64,000 nucleotides of DNA from Saprospiraceae bacterium (lineage in GTDB: Bacteria; Bacteroidota; Bacteroidia; Chitinophagales; Saprospiraceae), in contig JADJXD010000001.1 of NCBI GenBank assembly GCA_016715985.1, positions 2,108,001 to 2,172,000 on the forward strand, in the 5' to 3' direction. The notes beneath the pieces are model-generated. The model worked only from the letters and a program-made list of their open reading frames with translations, did not search any database and had not been told where the DNA came from. Made by a program: the position numbers and the translations under genes. Of the stretch, positions 34,333 to 42,785 are shown one piece after another (the stretch's first letter is position 1; every line of letters begins with the position of its first letter).

Positions 34333-35935
34333 CCTGACTTGTACCCATCGAATTTAGTGCGTTTATAAAATATTGATTATCAGCATTATCACGTTTTATT
34401 TTCTTAATTTTACCGCACTAAATGAGTGTTTTGGAGTGAAAATCAGGATAGTCAAAACCGCATCAAATGCCAAAGCGGTTCAAATAGTACGGTATCAAAA
34501 CAACAGGCGAATCATTTTACACCATATTGGCTCGGCTCATAACGAAATCGAACTAGATGAACTTATGACTATAGCTAATGAATGGATCAAAGACGCTTCA
34601 AAGCAGTTATCTGTTTTTCCCGATGAAAGCCCAAACAAACTACTTCATCTCAATCATTGTACATTTATCGGGGTGCAATACCATTTTTTCTACCAACAGA
34701 TAAATACTATACAGGATAAATTGGGGTTTGTTGGGTTGCCGGCATTATTGAATGATTTGGTAACAATGAGGATATTTGAACCAGCATCTAAACTTCGTTC
34801 CTTAGAATTGATGGAACATTTTTTTGGCATAAAACATAGTCGTAAGAGTTATTACAAGATTGCTCCACAATGTATTGACTTAAAAGAAAAGGTAGAGACG
34901 AAAGTAGTAGATTTTGCAAAGGAGCATTATTCGTTCAATTATGATATTGTTTTTTACGATGTGACAACACTTTACTTTGAGACCTTTGCAGAAGACGAAT
35001 TACGAAAGAACGGCTTTTCTAAAGACAATAAATCGCAGCAACCACAAATATTAATAGCGCTGATGGTTACCCAGGAAGGTTTTCCGATTGCTTATGAAAT
35101 CTTCAGTGGCAACACGTTTGAAGGACATACGATTGTTCCTGTCATCAAAGATTTTATCAAAAGAAATAATGTGGAATCATTTACGGTAGTGGCAGATGCG
35201 GCAATGATTAGTTCAGAAAATATTGCACACTTAATCCAAAACAATATCAACTATATTGTAGGAGCACGATTGGGCAACCTTTCAGTAAAGCTGCTCGAAA
35301 CTATAGACCAACAAATCGTCAGGCAAGATGGTAAAAGTATCAGAATTAAGACGGAATTAGGTTGTTTGATTTGTAGTTATTCTTCTGTGCGATACCGCAA
35401 AGATTTATATGAGATGAACAAACAAATAGAGAAAGCAAAACAGGTAATTGAATTACCATCAAAGAGAAGAAAACAAAAATTTACCAAGACCAATGACCAG
35501 AAAATGGAACTTAACGAAGACCTAATCGAAAAAACAAAGAAGCTGCTTGGGATCAAAGGCTACTATACCAATTTAGAAGAAACAAAAGTGGGCAATGAAA
35601 CCATCATTGAGCGTTATCACGAGCTGTACAGAATAGAACAGGCTTTTCGAGTAACCAAAAGTGACTTGCAAACCAGACCAATATTCCATTTTAAGGAACA
35701 GCCTATAAAGCTGCACATTCTGATATGTTTTATGGCTTTAGTGATCTCCAAACACATCGAACTAAAGACAGGTGTGTCGATAAGAAAGTTCCTGGACGAA
35801 TCAAAAAGAATAGTTGATGGACAAATCCTAAATCATATAACCAATAAAACCGTCATCGTTAAGGCTGAGCAGACTCCAAAAATGACCAGGCTAATCGCCA
35901 AATTATTCCCACCGCACTAAATGGGACAAGTCAGG
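34333..35935. mobile_element. IS1634-family insertion sequence (1603 bp)
   Basis: Ends CCTGACTTGTACCCAT (left) and, reading inward from the right, CCTGACTTGTCCCAT, imperfect inverted repeats. The element carries one long transposase gene. It is flanked by 499-bp direct repeats. Long, variable target duplications are a known property of IS1634 and IS1549. A subterminal word, CCGCACTAAATG, occurs near both ends. Confidence 0.95.
34436..35920 (+). CDS. IS1634-family DDE transposase
   Basis: About 494 residues from a GTG at 34436; the frame is open to 34373 but the typical family N-terminus (VKIRIVKTASNAKAVQIV) begins at the GTG. DDE residues: first Asp in YDVTTLYFE, second in VADAAMIS, and the YREK-type Glu region in YRIEQAFRVTKSDL. 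The gene looks intact, and with identical flanking repeats the element is probably recent and possibly active. Confidence 0.92.
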   Translation: MKIRIVKTASNAKAVQIVRYQNNRRIILHHIGSAHNEIELDELMTIANEWIKDASKQLSVFPDESPNKLLHLNHCTFIGVQYHFFYQQINTIQDKLGFVGLPALLNDLVTMRIFEPASKLRSLELMEHFFGIKHSRKSYYKIAPQCIDLKEKVETKVVDFAKEHYSFNYDIVFYDVTTLYFETFAEDELRKNGFSKDNKSQQPQILIALMVTQEGFPIAYEIFSGNTFEGHTIVPVIKDFIKRNNVESFTVVADAAMISSENIAHLIQNNINYIVGARLGNLSVKLLETIDQQIVRQDGKSIRIKTELGCLICSYSSVRYRKDLYEMNKQIEKAKQVIELPSKRRKQKFTKTNDQKMELNEDLIEKTKKLLGIKGYYTNLEETKVGNETIIERYHELYRIEQAFRVTKSDLQTRPIFHFKEQPIKLHILICFMALVISKHIELKTGVSIRKFLDESKRIVDGQILNHITNKTVIVKAEQTPKMTRLIAKLFPPH

Positions 35936-36253
35936 AATAATAATAATTCCGGATGTAACAGTGTCGCTGAGGTGACGGCTGCGTGTATTTCATCCTCTGA
36001 CGACGAAACAAATTTTTCAACTATTAATTTGTACCCAAATCCTGTATCAGAAACTTTAAATATCCAATTTGAGAACAGCAACCACACTGCTGTTGAACTT
36101 TCTGTACGGGATATATCAGGTAAAATATTACTCTTCAGAGATATTTTTGAGAAATACGCAACGATTGATTTTTCATGTTTGTCTTCAGGTATTTATTTTG
36201 TAAATCTGAATAGCAACCACCAAACAATCATTTCAAAAGTTGTGAAACTTTAA
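35921..36253 (+). pseudogene. Duplicated T9SS tail created by IS insertion
   Basis: A 110-codon open frame that begins inside the IS right end and continues through the duplicated final ~105 codons of the leucine-rich protein, with the complete T9SS sorting domain but no signal peptide. It cannot be exported as is; it is a by-product of the target duplication. Confidence 0.88.
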
Positions 36254-36434
36254 GCAATTTACTCTTAAGGAAAGTCTTTGTGTTAATTTTTACCTTCTAG
36301 TATTGTTCAAATTCAGGAATGACCGTAAACAGCTCCTGGTATTTTCCGGCTTTCAATTCTTCATTAAAAGCATTCCCGATTTGGTGAACTAAATTTATTA
36401 TGCTATCGCTTTTTTCCTCATAAAGATCTTTGCT
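35936..36434. repeat. 499-bp direct repeat, right copy
   Basis: Second copy of the 33834-34332 target duplication; it restores the full 3' end of the gene at 36297-37550. Confidence 0.95.
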
Positions 36435-37550
36435 GAAAACAACTTCTTTCTCCTTTCCAGCCAGATAAAATATAGATTTGTCCGTTCCGAGCTGATAAAC
36501 CCTGCCGGTATATTCATGATAATTTTCTGATATAATTGCATCATTTGGCCATTTCATATAGTCCAATATGAACTGTTTGAAAACTGCAAGCATTCTGTCA
36601 TCTGTTGGATATAAATGATAGTAATCTTCATTAAAGTATCCTTGCCACATTACAGGTTTTTCCGGCTTATCGTATCGAATGATCGTTTCTGTACCTGTGG
36701 TATCCCATTTAAAATAAGTATTAAACCATTCTTGGGTCAGATCAGATGGTCTGTATAATTTGGTTTCCGTTTTGTTGTAAGGAAATGCTTTAATTTTGTC
36801 ATTTCTGAAATCATAACAAACCAATGCATTATTGTTTTCAGGTGTTACATCAGAATTCCAGGTCGAGAAATTTCCGGGAAATACAATCACTTTTTTATCC
36901 GGCGAAAAGGCTAATGCACTACCGTTTTTATGATAATTGTCAATATATTTTCCTTCTTTATCAAAATAATTCATTTCCATTGTCGGTATATAAACCACTA
37001 ATTTCTGGCTGATCATCAGATAATTTCCCCCTTGTAATGTATCGGGATGTTCCATAGAAGTTCCTTCGTTACCCATATATAACTCAAAGGCCGGTGCAGG
37101 TTGCCCATTGACCGCATCCAACCATTGAAAACTTATAAAATCACTTGTTCTAACGTCTAATTTTTCCACTTCATACGTCTCGTCTTTTGCAGTAATCATA
37201 AACAGGTTTTGACTTCCGGCAAATAAGGTAGGCTGTGGGGCATCTTTGACTATATACACACGCCACAGATGAGAAAAACCGGTGTTTGTTTGTAACTCTG
37301 CCGGATAGGAAACTAACTTCCCTTCATGCCACACTGAATATGAGATATGGCTACGTTTATAATACTTTCCGTAATTCATGTTAAATTCGGATGTAATAAA
37401 TTGTTCCATTCGAATAGTGAATGGCCCATGTACGAATTCGACTGTCCTTGTCGGTTTGTTTGAACTAAATAACTTGGTTTTGAGCCAAAGTCCGGACAAT
37501 ATAAGCACTACAGTTGTTATAATCACCGTCATTCGTTTTGATTTTATCAT
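36297..37550 (-). CDS. Membrane-anchored protein of unknown function
   Basis: 417 residues. One N-terminal membrane helix (TVIITTVVLILSGLWL) and a long periplasmic part with strand-rich, propeller-like segments such as NGSALAFSPDKKVIVFPG. No family is recognised. Complete, because the right-hand copy of the 499-bp duplication supplies its end. Convergent with the leucine-rich gene before the IS arrived. Confidence 0.75.
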   Translation of the reverse strand: MIKSKRMTVIITTVVLILSGLWLKTKLFSSNKPTRTVEFVHGPFTIRMEQFITSEFNMNYGKYYKRSHISYSVWHEGKLVSYPAELQTNTGFSHLWRVYIVKDAPQPTLFAGSQNLFMITAKDETYEVEKLDVRTSDFISFQWLDAVNGQPAPAFELYMGNEGTSMEHPDTLQGGNYLMISQKLVVYIPTMEMNYFDKEGKYIDNYHKNGSALAFSPDKKVIVFPGNFSTWNSDVTPENNNALVCYDFRNDKIKAFPYNKTETKLYRPSDLTQEWFNTYFKWDTTGTETIIRYDKPEKPVMWQGYFNEDYYHLYPTDDRMLAVFKQFILDYMKWPNDAIISENYHEYTGRVYQLGTDKSIFYLAGKEKEVVFSKDLYEEKSDSIINLVHQIGNAFNEELKAGKYQELFTVIPEFEQY

Positions 37551-37570
37551 GGGAATATATCATATGGACA

Positions 37571-37578
37571 CAAAGTTA
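37571..37578 (-). promoter_or_regulatory. Bacteroidota -7 box
   Basis: TAACTTTG on the reverse strand, 20 nt before the ATG at 37550. Confidence 0.5.
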
Positions 37579-37647
37579 TGATCCAAGACGTTCATTGGAT
37601 AAAATAAAATGGTAAAGCGTGTCTTTTTATGAATTGAAGTGTGGGTA

Positions 37648-37944
37648 ATGGCAAATAAAAATTACTTGCGGGACTTCCTTGAAAAATTAGCATTAGAATG
37701 AGTAAAGCTTAGAGTCTTTGAAAGATGCATTTTTATTGATGAAAATACCATTAGAAGAAGATATAAAAGTGGCTTAGAAAATCTGATTGAAATATACTTA
37801 CCCATAGTTGATCAGGCAATGATCTTCGACAATTCTGATAATAAATATGAACTTATTGCTGAAAAAACAGGTTTGAATTGCGATCTGATTATTATAAATG
37901 AACCAAAATTGTATCAATTAAAAAAATCACAATATTATGAATGA
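37648..37944 (+). pseudogene. Zeta-toxin-like kinase remnant
   Basis: One frame, with a stop after YLRDFLEKLALE, reads on as VKLRVFERCIFIDENTI, RRRYKSGLENLIEIYLPIVD and MIFDNSDNKYELIAEK. This is the C-terminal half of the COG4185/zeta-toxin-type P-loop kinase family, where ERVKLRV-x-GGH-x-IPE-x2-IRRRY and a later FDNS are typical. The Walker A part is missing and a nonsense codon replaces the expected Arg. The small gene that normally follows is still present. Confidence 0.75.
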
Positions 37945-38083
37945 AAATAATATGATTTCAGACAGAGATAAAATTCTTAAAGCAATGGATGCTGTTTATG
38001 ATAAATTAATTGAATTTAAGAAAAGAATGAATAGCGAAATGGTGGTAATGCGAGATGGTAAAATCATAAGAATTAAACCTTGA
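37937..38083 (+). CDS. Small partner protein of zeta-like module
   Basis: 48 residues: SDRDKILKAMDAVYDKLIEF, KKRMNSEMVVMRDGKIIRIK. It overlaps the stop of the broken kinase by 8 bp. Proteins of this type commonly follow COG4185-type kinases in Bacteroidota and are presumed to belong to the same module, perhaps as the antitoxin. It is intact although its partner is dead. Confidence 0.6.
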   Translation: MNENNMISDRDKILKAMDAVYDKLIEFKKRMNSEMVVMRDGKIIRIKP

Positions 38084-38191
38084 TTAATCTCTATCTACTG
38101 ATAATGTTTCATGTTAGATAATACATAATTTGATATTTTCTGTGCAAAAAGTATTTAGCTGGATAATATAAAACATTTTTGGAATCGAAGT

Positions 38192-38875
38192 TTAAAAATA
38201 TGCCTTCAATTCCTTTGATAATAAGTCAACATCCACCTTTTCCAAAGGATGGGGAACGCCTGCTAAAATTTTAAATGTTCCCTGAGGGATCCATTCCGCA
38301 ACTGCCACTGATTCTTCAGTAGTCACCATACTATCTTCTGATCCCAGACAAATTCGTACCGGCACACCCACACGAACGAAATCTTCTTTTTTGAGACCAC
38401 TTGTGTTTCCGAGATCTTCCATAAGTTCAGCAGTACGATTCAATACACTCTTCCATCCCAATCCTGTATGTCTTTGTTTAAGCATATCCGCAAATGCCGG
38501 AACTTTTTCCAAAATTTTATCTGTATTCAGCATCTTTACTTCTTTGGCAGAAGTCTCAGGATCCCATTTCCACTTAGTGCCCAGTGTCATGATTCGATCG
38601 ACACGTTCAGGATGTTCCAAAGCAAATGTTACCGCCGCATAGCCCCCCATACTGTAACCGAAAAGTTCACATTTTTTCAAGCCATTTTCATTCAGATAAT
38701 CAAGTATATCATTTGAAAATTTTTGCATGGATAGACTGCCATGATAATCATTTGCCCCATGACCACTGAAATCAAATGCGTGAACGTCGAAGTGATCCTT
38801 CAGTTTTTCCACTAATAAATTAAACTGGCTGGCTGCACCGAGAGCTCCGTGGAGAAGGAGAAGGTTATTTTTCAT
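38192..38875 (-). CDS. Alpha/beta hydrolase
   Basis: 227 residues. Oxyanion-hole LLLHGALGAA, nucleophile elbow GYSMGGYAA, an aspartate in GSEDSMV and a histidine in VPHPLEKV complete the catalytic triad of an alpha/beta hydrolase (esterase or lactonase-like). It is a cytoplasmic enzyme with no signal peptide; substrate unknown. It lies 21 nt downstream of the AbiEii-like gene on the same strand, possibly by read-through rather than function. Confidence 0.88.
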   Translation of the reverse strand: MKNNLLLLHGALGAASQFNLLVEKLKDHFDVHAFDFSGHGANDYHGSLSMQKFSNDILDYLNENGLKKCELFGYSMGGYAAVTFALEHPERVDRIMTLGTKWKWDPETSAKEVKMLNTDKILEKVPAFADMLKQRHTGLGWKSVLNRTAELMEDLGNTSGLKKEDFVRVGVPVRICLGSEDSMVTTEESVAVAEWIPQGTFKILAGVPHPLEKVDVDLLSKELKAYF

Positions 38876-38896
38876 ATCGTAAAGAGTTTAGTCTGA

Positions 38897-39523
38897 TTAA
38901 ATTAAGAAGTCCCTCACTTTTGTCTGAATTACATGTTTAACCGAATCCCAACTTTGCCCTTTCAGGCTAACAGGATTTTCACTCTCGTCAGCATCATCAA
39001 AGTAAGTGATGGCCTGTGGTACGGTAATAAATAGGTTTTGTGTACTGTATTTTTCTTTGTGAAAAGTGATAAAATCCTGAATGGTAAAATGCTCAAGCAA
39101 CTCTGCTACATCCCAAAAATCTTTTTTCTTCCCTCTACCCAGGATTGCTTGTACTTTCATGGCTATAATATCTTCCGGAGAGTACATCCTGATACCGTTT
39201 ATCTCTAATATCGGCCGGATTACCGGATGAGGAAAACGGACGATATCAACCTTTACATTACCGATATAACAAAATATGCCGAAAAAAGCTGGCTTATCTT
39301 CCATTACAAATTCATCCCCAAATTCTTTTATTAATCCTTCCATAATGGCTGAATTATCAAAATTAGTATTTGTAAATAGATCCAGATCTTCTGATATACG
39401 ATGGCCATACATCAATGATAAAGCGGTACCCCCTACAAGACAAAACTCCTGTAGTTCCGGTATTTCCATCAATTTTTTCAGTATGGAAAAAGTCCCGGGT
39501 TCAACTGTCTCAAGGTGTAACAT
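38897..39523 (-). CDS. AbiEii/AbiGii-type nucleotidyltransferase toxin
   Basis: 208 residues. The NTase core is clear: LVGGTALSLMYGHRISEDLDLF with GG and the D-x-D pair, then VDIVRFPHPV with the third acidic residue, and SPEDIIAMKVQAILGRG with KKDFWDVAELL typical of AbiEii. The start overlaps the upstream partner gene by 46 bp. Known relatives are type IV toxin-antitoxin or abortive-infection toxins. Looks intact. Confidence 0.88.
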   Translation of the reverse strand: MLHLETVEPGTFSILKKLMEIPELQEFCLVGGTALSLMYGHRISEDLDLFTNTNFDNSAIMEGLIKEFGDEFVMEDKPAFFGIFCYIGNVKVDIVRFPHPVIRPILEINGIRMYSPEDIIAMKVQAILGRGKKKDFWDVAELLEHFTIQDFITFHKEKYSTQNLFITVPQAITYFDDADESENPVSLKGQSWDSVKHVIQTKVRDFLI

Positions 39524-39786
39524 CTGAAATCTTGTATAGGTCTGTCAATAACGGCACTAGCTAAGTAAATTCTTGTAAAAGGCAAATATTTTGCATTTAA
39601 TAATACATCTCTCACTTTATCATCACCATAATAGCGTCTGCAATTGCGGATATCAGGCACGTCACCCCGCTCAAATACCCGCTCTATTACAAAGGCCGCT
39701 TTGGCATCGTAATCGATATTTTCGAAATCCACATCCCAGAAGATTCGTTTGTGAAAAATGGGTTTGACTTTGGTTGTATCAGACAT
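39478..39786 (-). CDS. DUF6922-type antitoxin partner
   Basis: 102 residues: FHKRIFWDVDFENIDYD, VIERVFERGDVPDIRNCRRY, YGDDKVRDVLLNAKYL. This is the pattern of DUF6922-like proteins routinely encoded directly upstream of AbiEii-type toxins in Bacteroidota. It overlaps the toxin gene by 46 bp, so the two are co-translated. The antitoxin role is inferred from context. Confidence 0.8.
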   Translation of the reverse strand: MSDTTKVKPIFHKRIFWDVDFENIDYDAKAAFVIERVFERGDVPDIRNCRRYYGDDKVRDVLLNAKYLPFTRIYLASAVIDRPIQDFRCYTLRQLNPGLFPY

Positions 39787-39812
39787 TCGGCACTTGATTT
39801 ATGATGATATTG

Positions 39813-39820
39813 CAAATATA
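39813..39820 (-). promoter_or_regulatory. Bacteroidota -7 box
   Basis: TATATTTG on the reverse strand, 26 nt before the ATG at 39786. Confidence 0.5.
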
Positions 39821-39923
39821 AACATGATTTTGATGTGATTGGTTAAAGCGGGTGTGTATAACTAGTTACAAGGCATTTTTTATTCAAGAACCATTGAAAT
39901 AATTAGATAATTTTATCCCGCAA

Positions 39924-39978
39924 CCCCTGCCCGCTTCGGAGCAGGCGGGCCTGCCTGCCTACGGAGTCAGGCGGGCTC
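39924..39978. repeat. Compound REP-like palindrome
   Basis: CTGCCCGCTTCGGAGCAGGC followed by GGGCCTGCCTGCCTACGGAG and TCAGGCGGGC; two of the GC-rich palindromes back to back in otherwise AT-rich DNA between divergent genes. Confidence 0.6.
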
Positions 39979-40152
39979 ATTCCCTAAAGAGACGACCTCC
40001 CCACATTAAAACTATTTGCAATAAAGTGTTCATTCTGTTTAAACACTTAAAGCGGCATCAATTACAGTTATTATTAACAAGCAACTCTGATGAATCCGTC
40101 GGCGCTGTCCAGACATTTATCTAAAAATAAATCTTAAATTTGTTCATCACAA

Positions 40153-40160
40153 TATCTTTG
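40153..40160 (+). promoter_or_regulatory. Bacteroidota -7 box
   Basis: TATCTTTG, 36 nt before the MDR oxidoreductase ATG at 40197. Confidence 0.4.
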
Positions 40161-40196
40161 GTGTAAATTATTCATTACCACTCTTATACTATTAGT

Positions 40197-41162
40197 ATGT
40201 TAGCAGCAATTTATCTGAATTACGGATCACCGGATGTTGTCAAAGTTACGGAAGTAGCCAAACCACAACCCAAACAAAATGAAGTTCTCGTAAAAGTCCA
40301 CGCTTCATCTGTCAACCGAACAGATTGTGGATTCAGAGCTGGCAAACCATACATAGTCAGACTTTTCAGCGGTTTATTCACCCCCAAACAAAAGATATTA
40401 GGAAGTGATTTTGCAGGTGAAGTTAAAGCCATTGGCACCAATGTAAAATCATTCCATATCGGTGATAAAGTGTTTGGATTTCATCCCGACATTTTTGGAG
40501 CTCATGCGCAATATATCTGTTTGCCGGAAGATGCTTCATTTACCCACATGCCACCAAATACCTCTTTTCAGGAAGCCGCTGCCATCTGTGAAGGAGCTCA
40601 TTACGCCATGAACTATCTCAAAGAAATAAACTTTAAAAAGCATAAAAAAATACTCATTAACGGTGCCACAGGAGCCATCGGAACAGCAGCGGTACAGTTG
40701 GCAAAATACTTTGGCGCTGAAGTGACCACTGTAGGAAATACAAAAAATATGGAACTGGTAAAGTCACTTGGCGCTGATATCGTCATCGATTACCAAAAAG
40801 AAGATTTCACCCGTCGAAATCACAGTTTTGACGTGGTGCTGGATGCCGTAGGAAAAAGCACATTTTTTAAATGCACGCGGATACTTAACAAAGGTGGAAT
40901 ATATTTCTCTACCGAATTGGGACCTTACGCTCAGAACATCTTTTTACCATTATATACAAGTATCATGGGTGATAAAAAAATGCTTTTCCCCTTACCCAAA
41001 CACAACAAAAAAGAAATCATCTTTTTTCGTGAGCTGATAGAAGCCGGGCATTACCGTGCTGTCATAGACAGACAATATCCTTTAGCTCAGATACAGGATG
41101 CATACAGGTATGTAGAGACCGGCGAAAAGACGGGCAGTGTGGTGATTACTGTGGAGCATTGA
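40197..41162 (+). CDS. NAD(P)-dependent quinone oxidoreductase-like MDR protein
   Basis: 321 residues, medium-chain dehydrogenase/reductase family. N-terminal KVHASSVNRTDCGFRAG, FAGEVKAIGTNVKSFHIGDK, nucleotide-binding LINGATGAIGTAAVQLAK and a terminal AYRYVETGEKTGSVVIT. No structural or catalytic zinc cysteines of alcohol dehydrogenases are seen, so it belongs to the zinc-free quinone reductase-like branch. Substrate unknown; stands alone. Confidence 0.9.
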   Translation: MLAAIYLNYGSPDVVKVTEVAKPQPKQNEVLVKVHASSVNRTDCGFRAGKPYIVRLFSGLFTPKQKILGSDFAGEVKAIGTNVKSFHIGDKVFGFHPDIFGAHAQYICLPEDASFTHMPPNTSFQEAAAICEGAHYAMNYLKEINFKKHKKILINGATGAIGTAAVQLAKYFGAEVTTVGNTKNMELVKSLGADIVIDYQKEDFTRRNHSFDVVLDAVGKSTFFKCTRILNKGGIYFSTELGPYAQNIFLPLYTSIMGDKKMLFPLPKHNKKEIIFFRELIEAGHYRAVIDRQYPLAQIQDAYRYVETGEKTGSVVITVEH

Positions 41163-41383
41163 AAGATGGTGTATTTTGATTTATTGGAGTAAACCGTAAT
41201 CCTATACTAAAGCATATCGTGATGCTGAAATGCATTTAGCATCAGAAATAAATTTGTGGATTATTTGCTGTCATTGGGAGAAAACAAAAGTGTCAAAAGA
41301 TAATGTCGGTTATTGCGGCGAAAAAAGATAAACAAATTTAAACTTAATTACCAAACATTTTAAAATCTCTAAAATCTTCTAAT

Positions 41384-42496
41384 TTAATAAAGATTTATTT
41401 TTGTAGAATCAATAAACCAATAACCAACATCATATATTTTTTCACTTCCTTCTATCCTAATAAATCTTCCATCAGAAAAGGTAAATAAATCCGTAAAAGC
41501 ACCTTTTATTTTATACTTATGATTAATTGAACCTTTTGTTTCTTTTGCATTATAGATTTTACAATTTATGTAAAACTGCTCCGCATCAGATAATTTTATA
41601 TAACCCTTTTCATTGCTTGTTTGAATTTCAGAACTTATATTCACCAAATTATCTCGAATAATCCCCTTTTTACATTGACAATTTTTTGACTTATATATTG
41701 TCCTAACAGGATCATAAGCCAGGTATAAATCAATTGGAGCACTATCATCTGTTATATCAATTTCCTTAATTATTTTATTCTCATTAAAGAAAGCTAAAGT
41801 AATTTTTTGTCTTGGTTCTTGAATTTGGACGATTTTTTCAAATTTTTTATTATATTGATGTTTAAGCTCTGAAATCTTGCTGTATTCAAACAACGAAAAA
41901 ATACTATCTGTCAATTTCTTATCCACAATACAAGTTTGATTTCCATAAAGATTATCATATCCATTTAATTGAATTGACATTTTGCCGCTTCTATCCAAAT
42001 ATATCTTGTAATTTGAAAGAAACTTGTATATACCATCTGTAATTAAGACAATACCATCAAAATCATTTTTAAATTTTTTCTTTACATTCATCTTTATGAA
42101 CAGCAATTGATCTTTTAAAGATGTTTCTATCACTAAGGTATCAGATGTTAGTTTTTCAATTTTGTACTGATCCCAATTTTTATTTGAAAGATTATAAATT
42201 TTGAGTAGTTCTCCTTCCACTGAAAAGTCTGTAGAACTGCCCAAATATGTAATGAAAGTTCTTGGATCTTCAAATACAAGTGAATAAAAACCTGGAAAAA
42301 TACTACATTTTTTATCTTCCTTAAAAATTATGTTACAAATTGTAGAGTCAGTTATTTGCACTTCTTGATTTGTATAATCAAGTTTCCACTCTCCTGAAAT
42401 AATACTTTCAACGCTTTGGTTAATTGATTTTGGTTTACACCCAATCAAAAGTATTCCGAAATATGAAAAGATGAGAATAAGTAACTTAAGGTCCAT
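41384..42496 (-). CDS. Lipoprotein of unknown function
   Basis: 370 residues. Lipobox GILLIGCKPK gives an anchored periplasmic or outer-membrane lipoprotein. The first ~120 residues (SGEWKLDYTNQEVQI, LLKIYNLSNKNWDQYKI) look like a lipocalin-like beta-barrel of the kind seen in exported Bacteroidota proteins; the rest is unassigned. Confidence 0.75.
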   Translation of the reverse strand: MDLKLLILIFSYFGILLIGCKPKSINQSVESIISGEWKLDYTNQEVQITDSTICNIIFKEDKKCSIFPGFYSLVFEDPRTFITYLGSSTDFSVEGELLKIYNLSNKNWDQYKIEKLTSDTLVIETSLKDQLLFIKMNVKKKFKNDFDGIVLITDGIYKFLSNYKIYLDRSGKMSIQLNGYDNLYGNQTCIVDKKLTDSIFSLFEYSKISELKHQYNKKFEKIVQIQEPRQKITLAFFNENKIIKEIDITDDSAPIDLYLAYDPVRTIYKSKNCQCKKGIIRDNLVNISSEIQTSNEKGYIKLSDAEQFYINCKIYNAKETKGSINHKYKIKGAFTDLFTFSDGRFIRIEGSEKIYDVGYWFIDSTKINLY

Positions 42497-42785
42497 TCGA
42501 TAAAATATTATGCTACAAAGTAAAATGTAAATTTATTAAATTTTTAAAATAGTTGGCTTCCTGTGAAAAGGCAGCTAAATCCTCTTCAGATTGAATATCA
42601 TACCTCCCTCCACCCCCCACTACATTTCCTGTCAAAATATCAAATGTCACCGGTGACGACTATCTGAAACAAAATCTGCCATATGTACGGGACGAATTAC
42701 CCATCCGGATACGTTACACTATTAAATTCTAATTGCGCAAATAGTATCGTTCGTTTATTTTTTTACCACTTTAAAATGAAAAGTT
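42497..42785. other. Spacer between divergent genes
   Basis: No supported gene. A C-rich block near 42601-42620 and two short open stretches are present on opposite strands, but neither has a start or a recognisable family. Confidence 0.3.

Noticed and set aside
42525..42725. Two short open stretches on opposite strands between 42497 and 42785, one containing GNVVGGGGRYDIQ
   Set aside because: Neither has a start codon or matches a family beyond a few residues; the resemblance to a histidyl-tRNA synthetase motif is too short to support a call.
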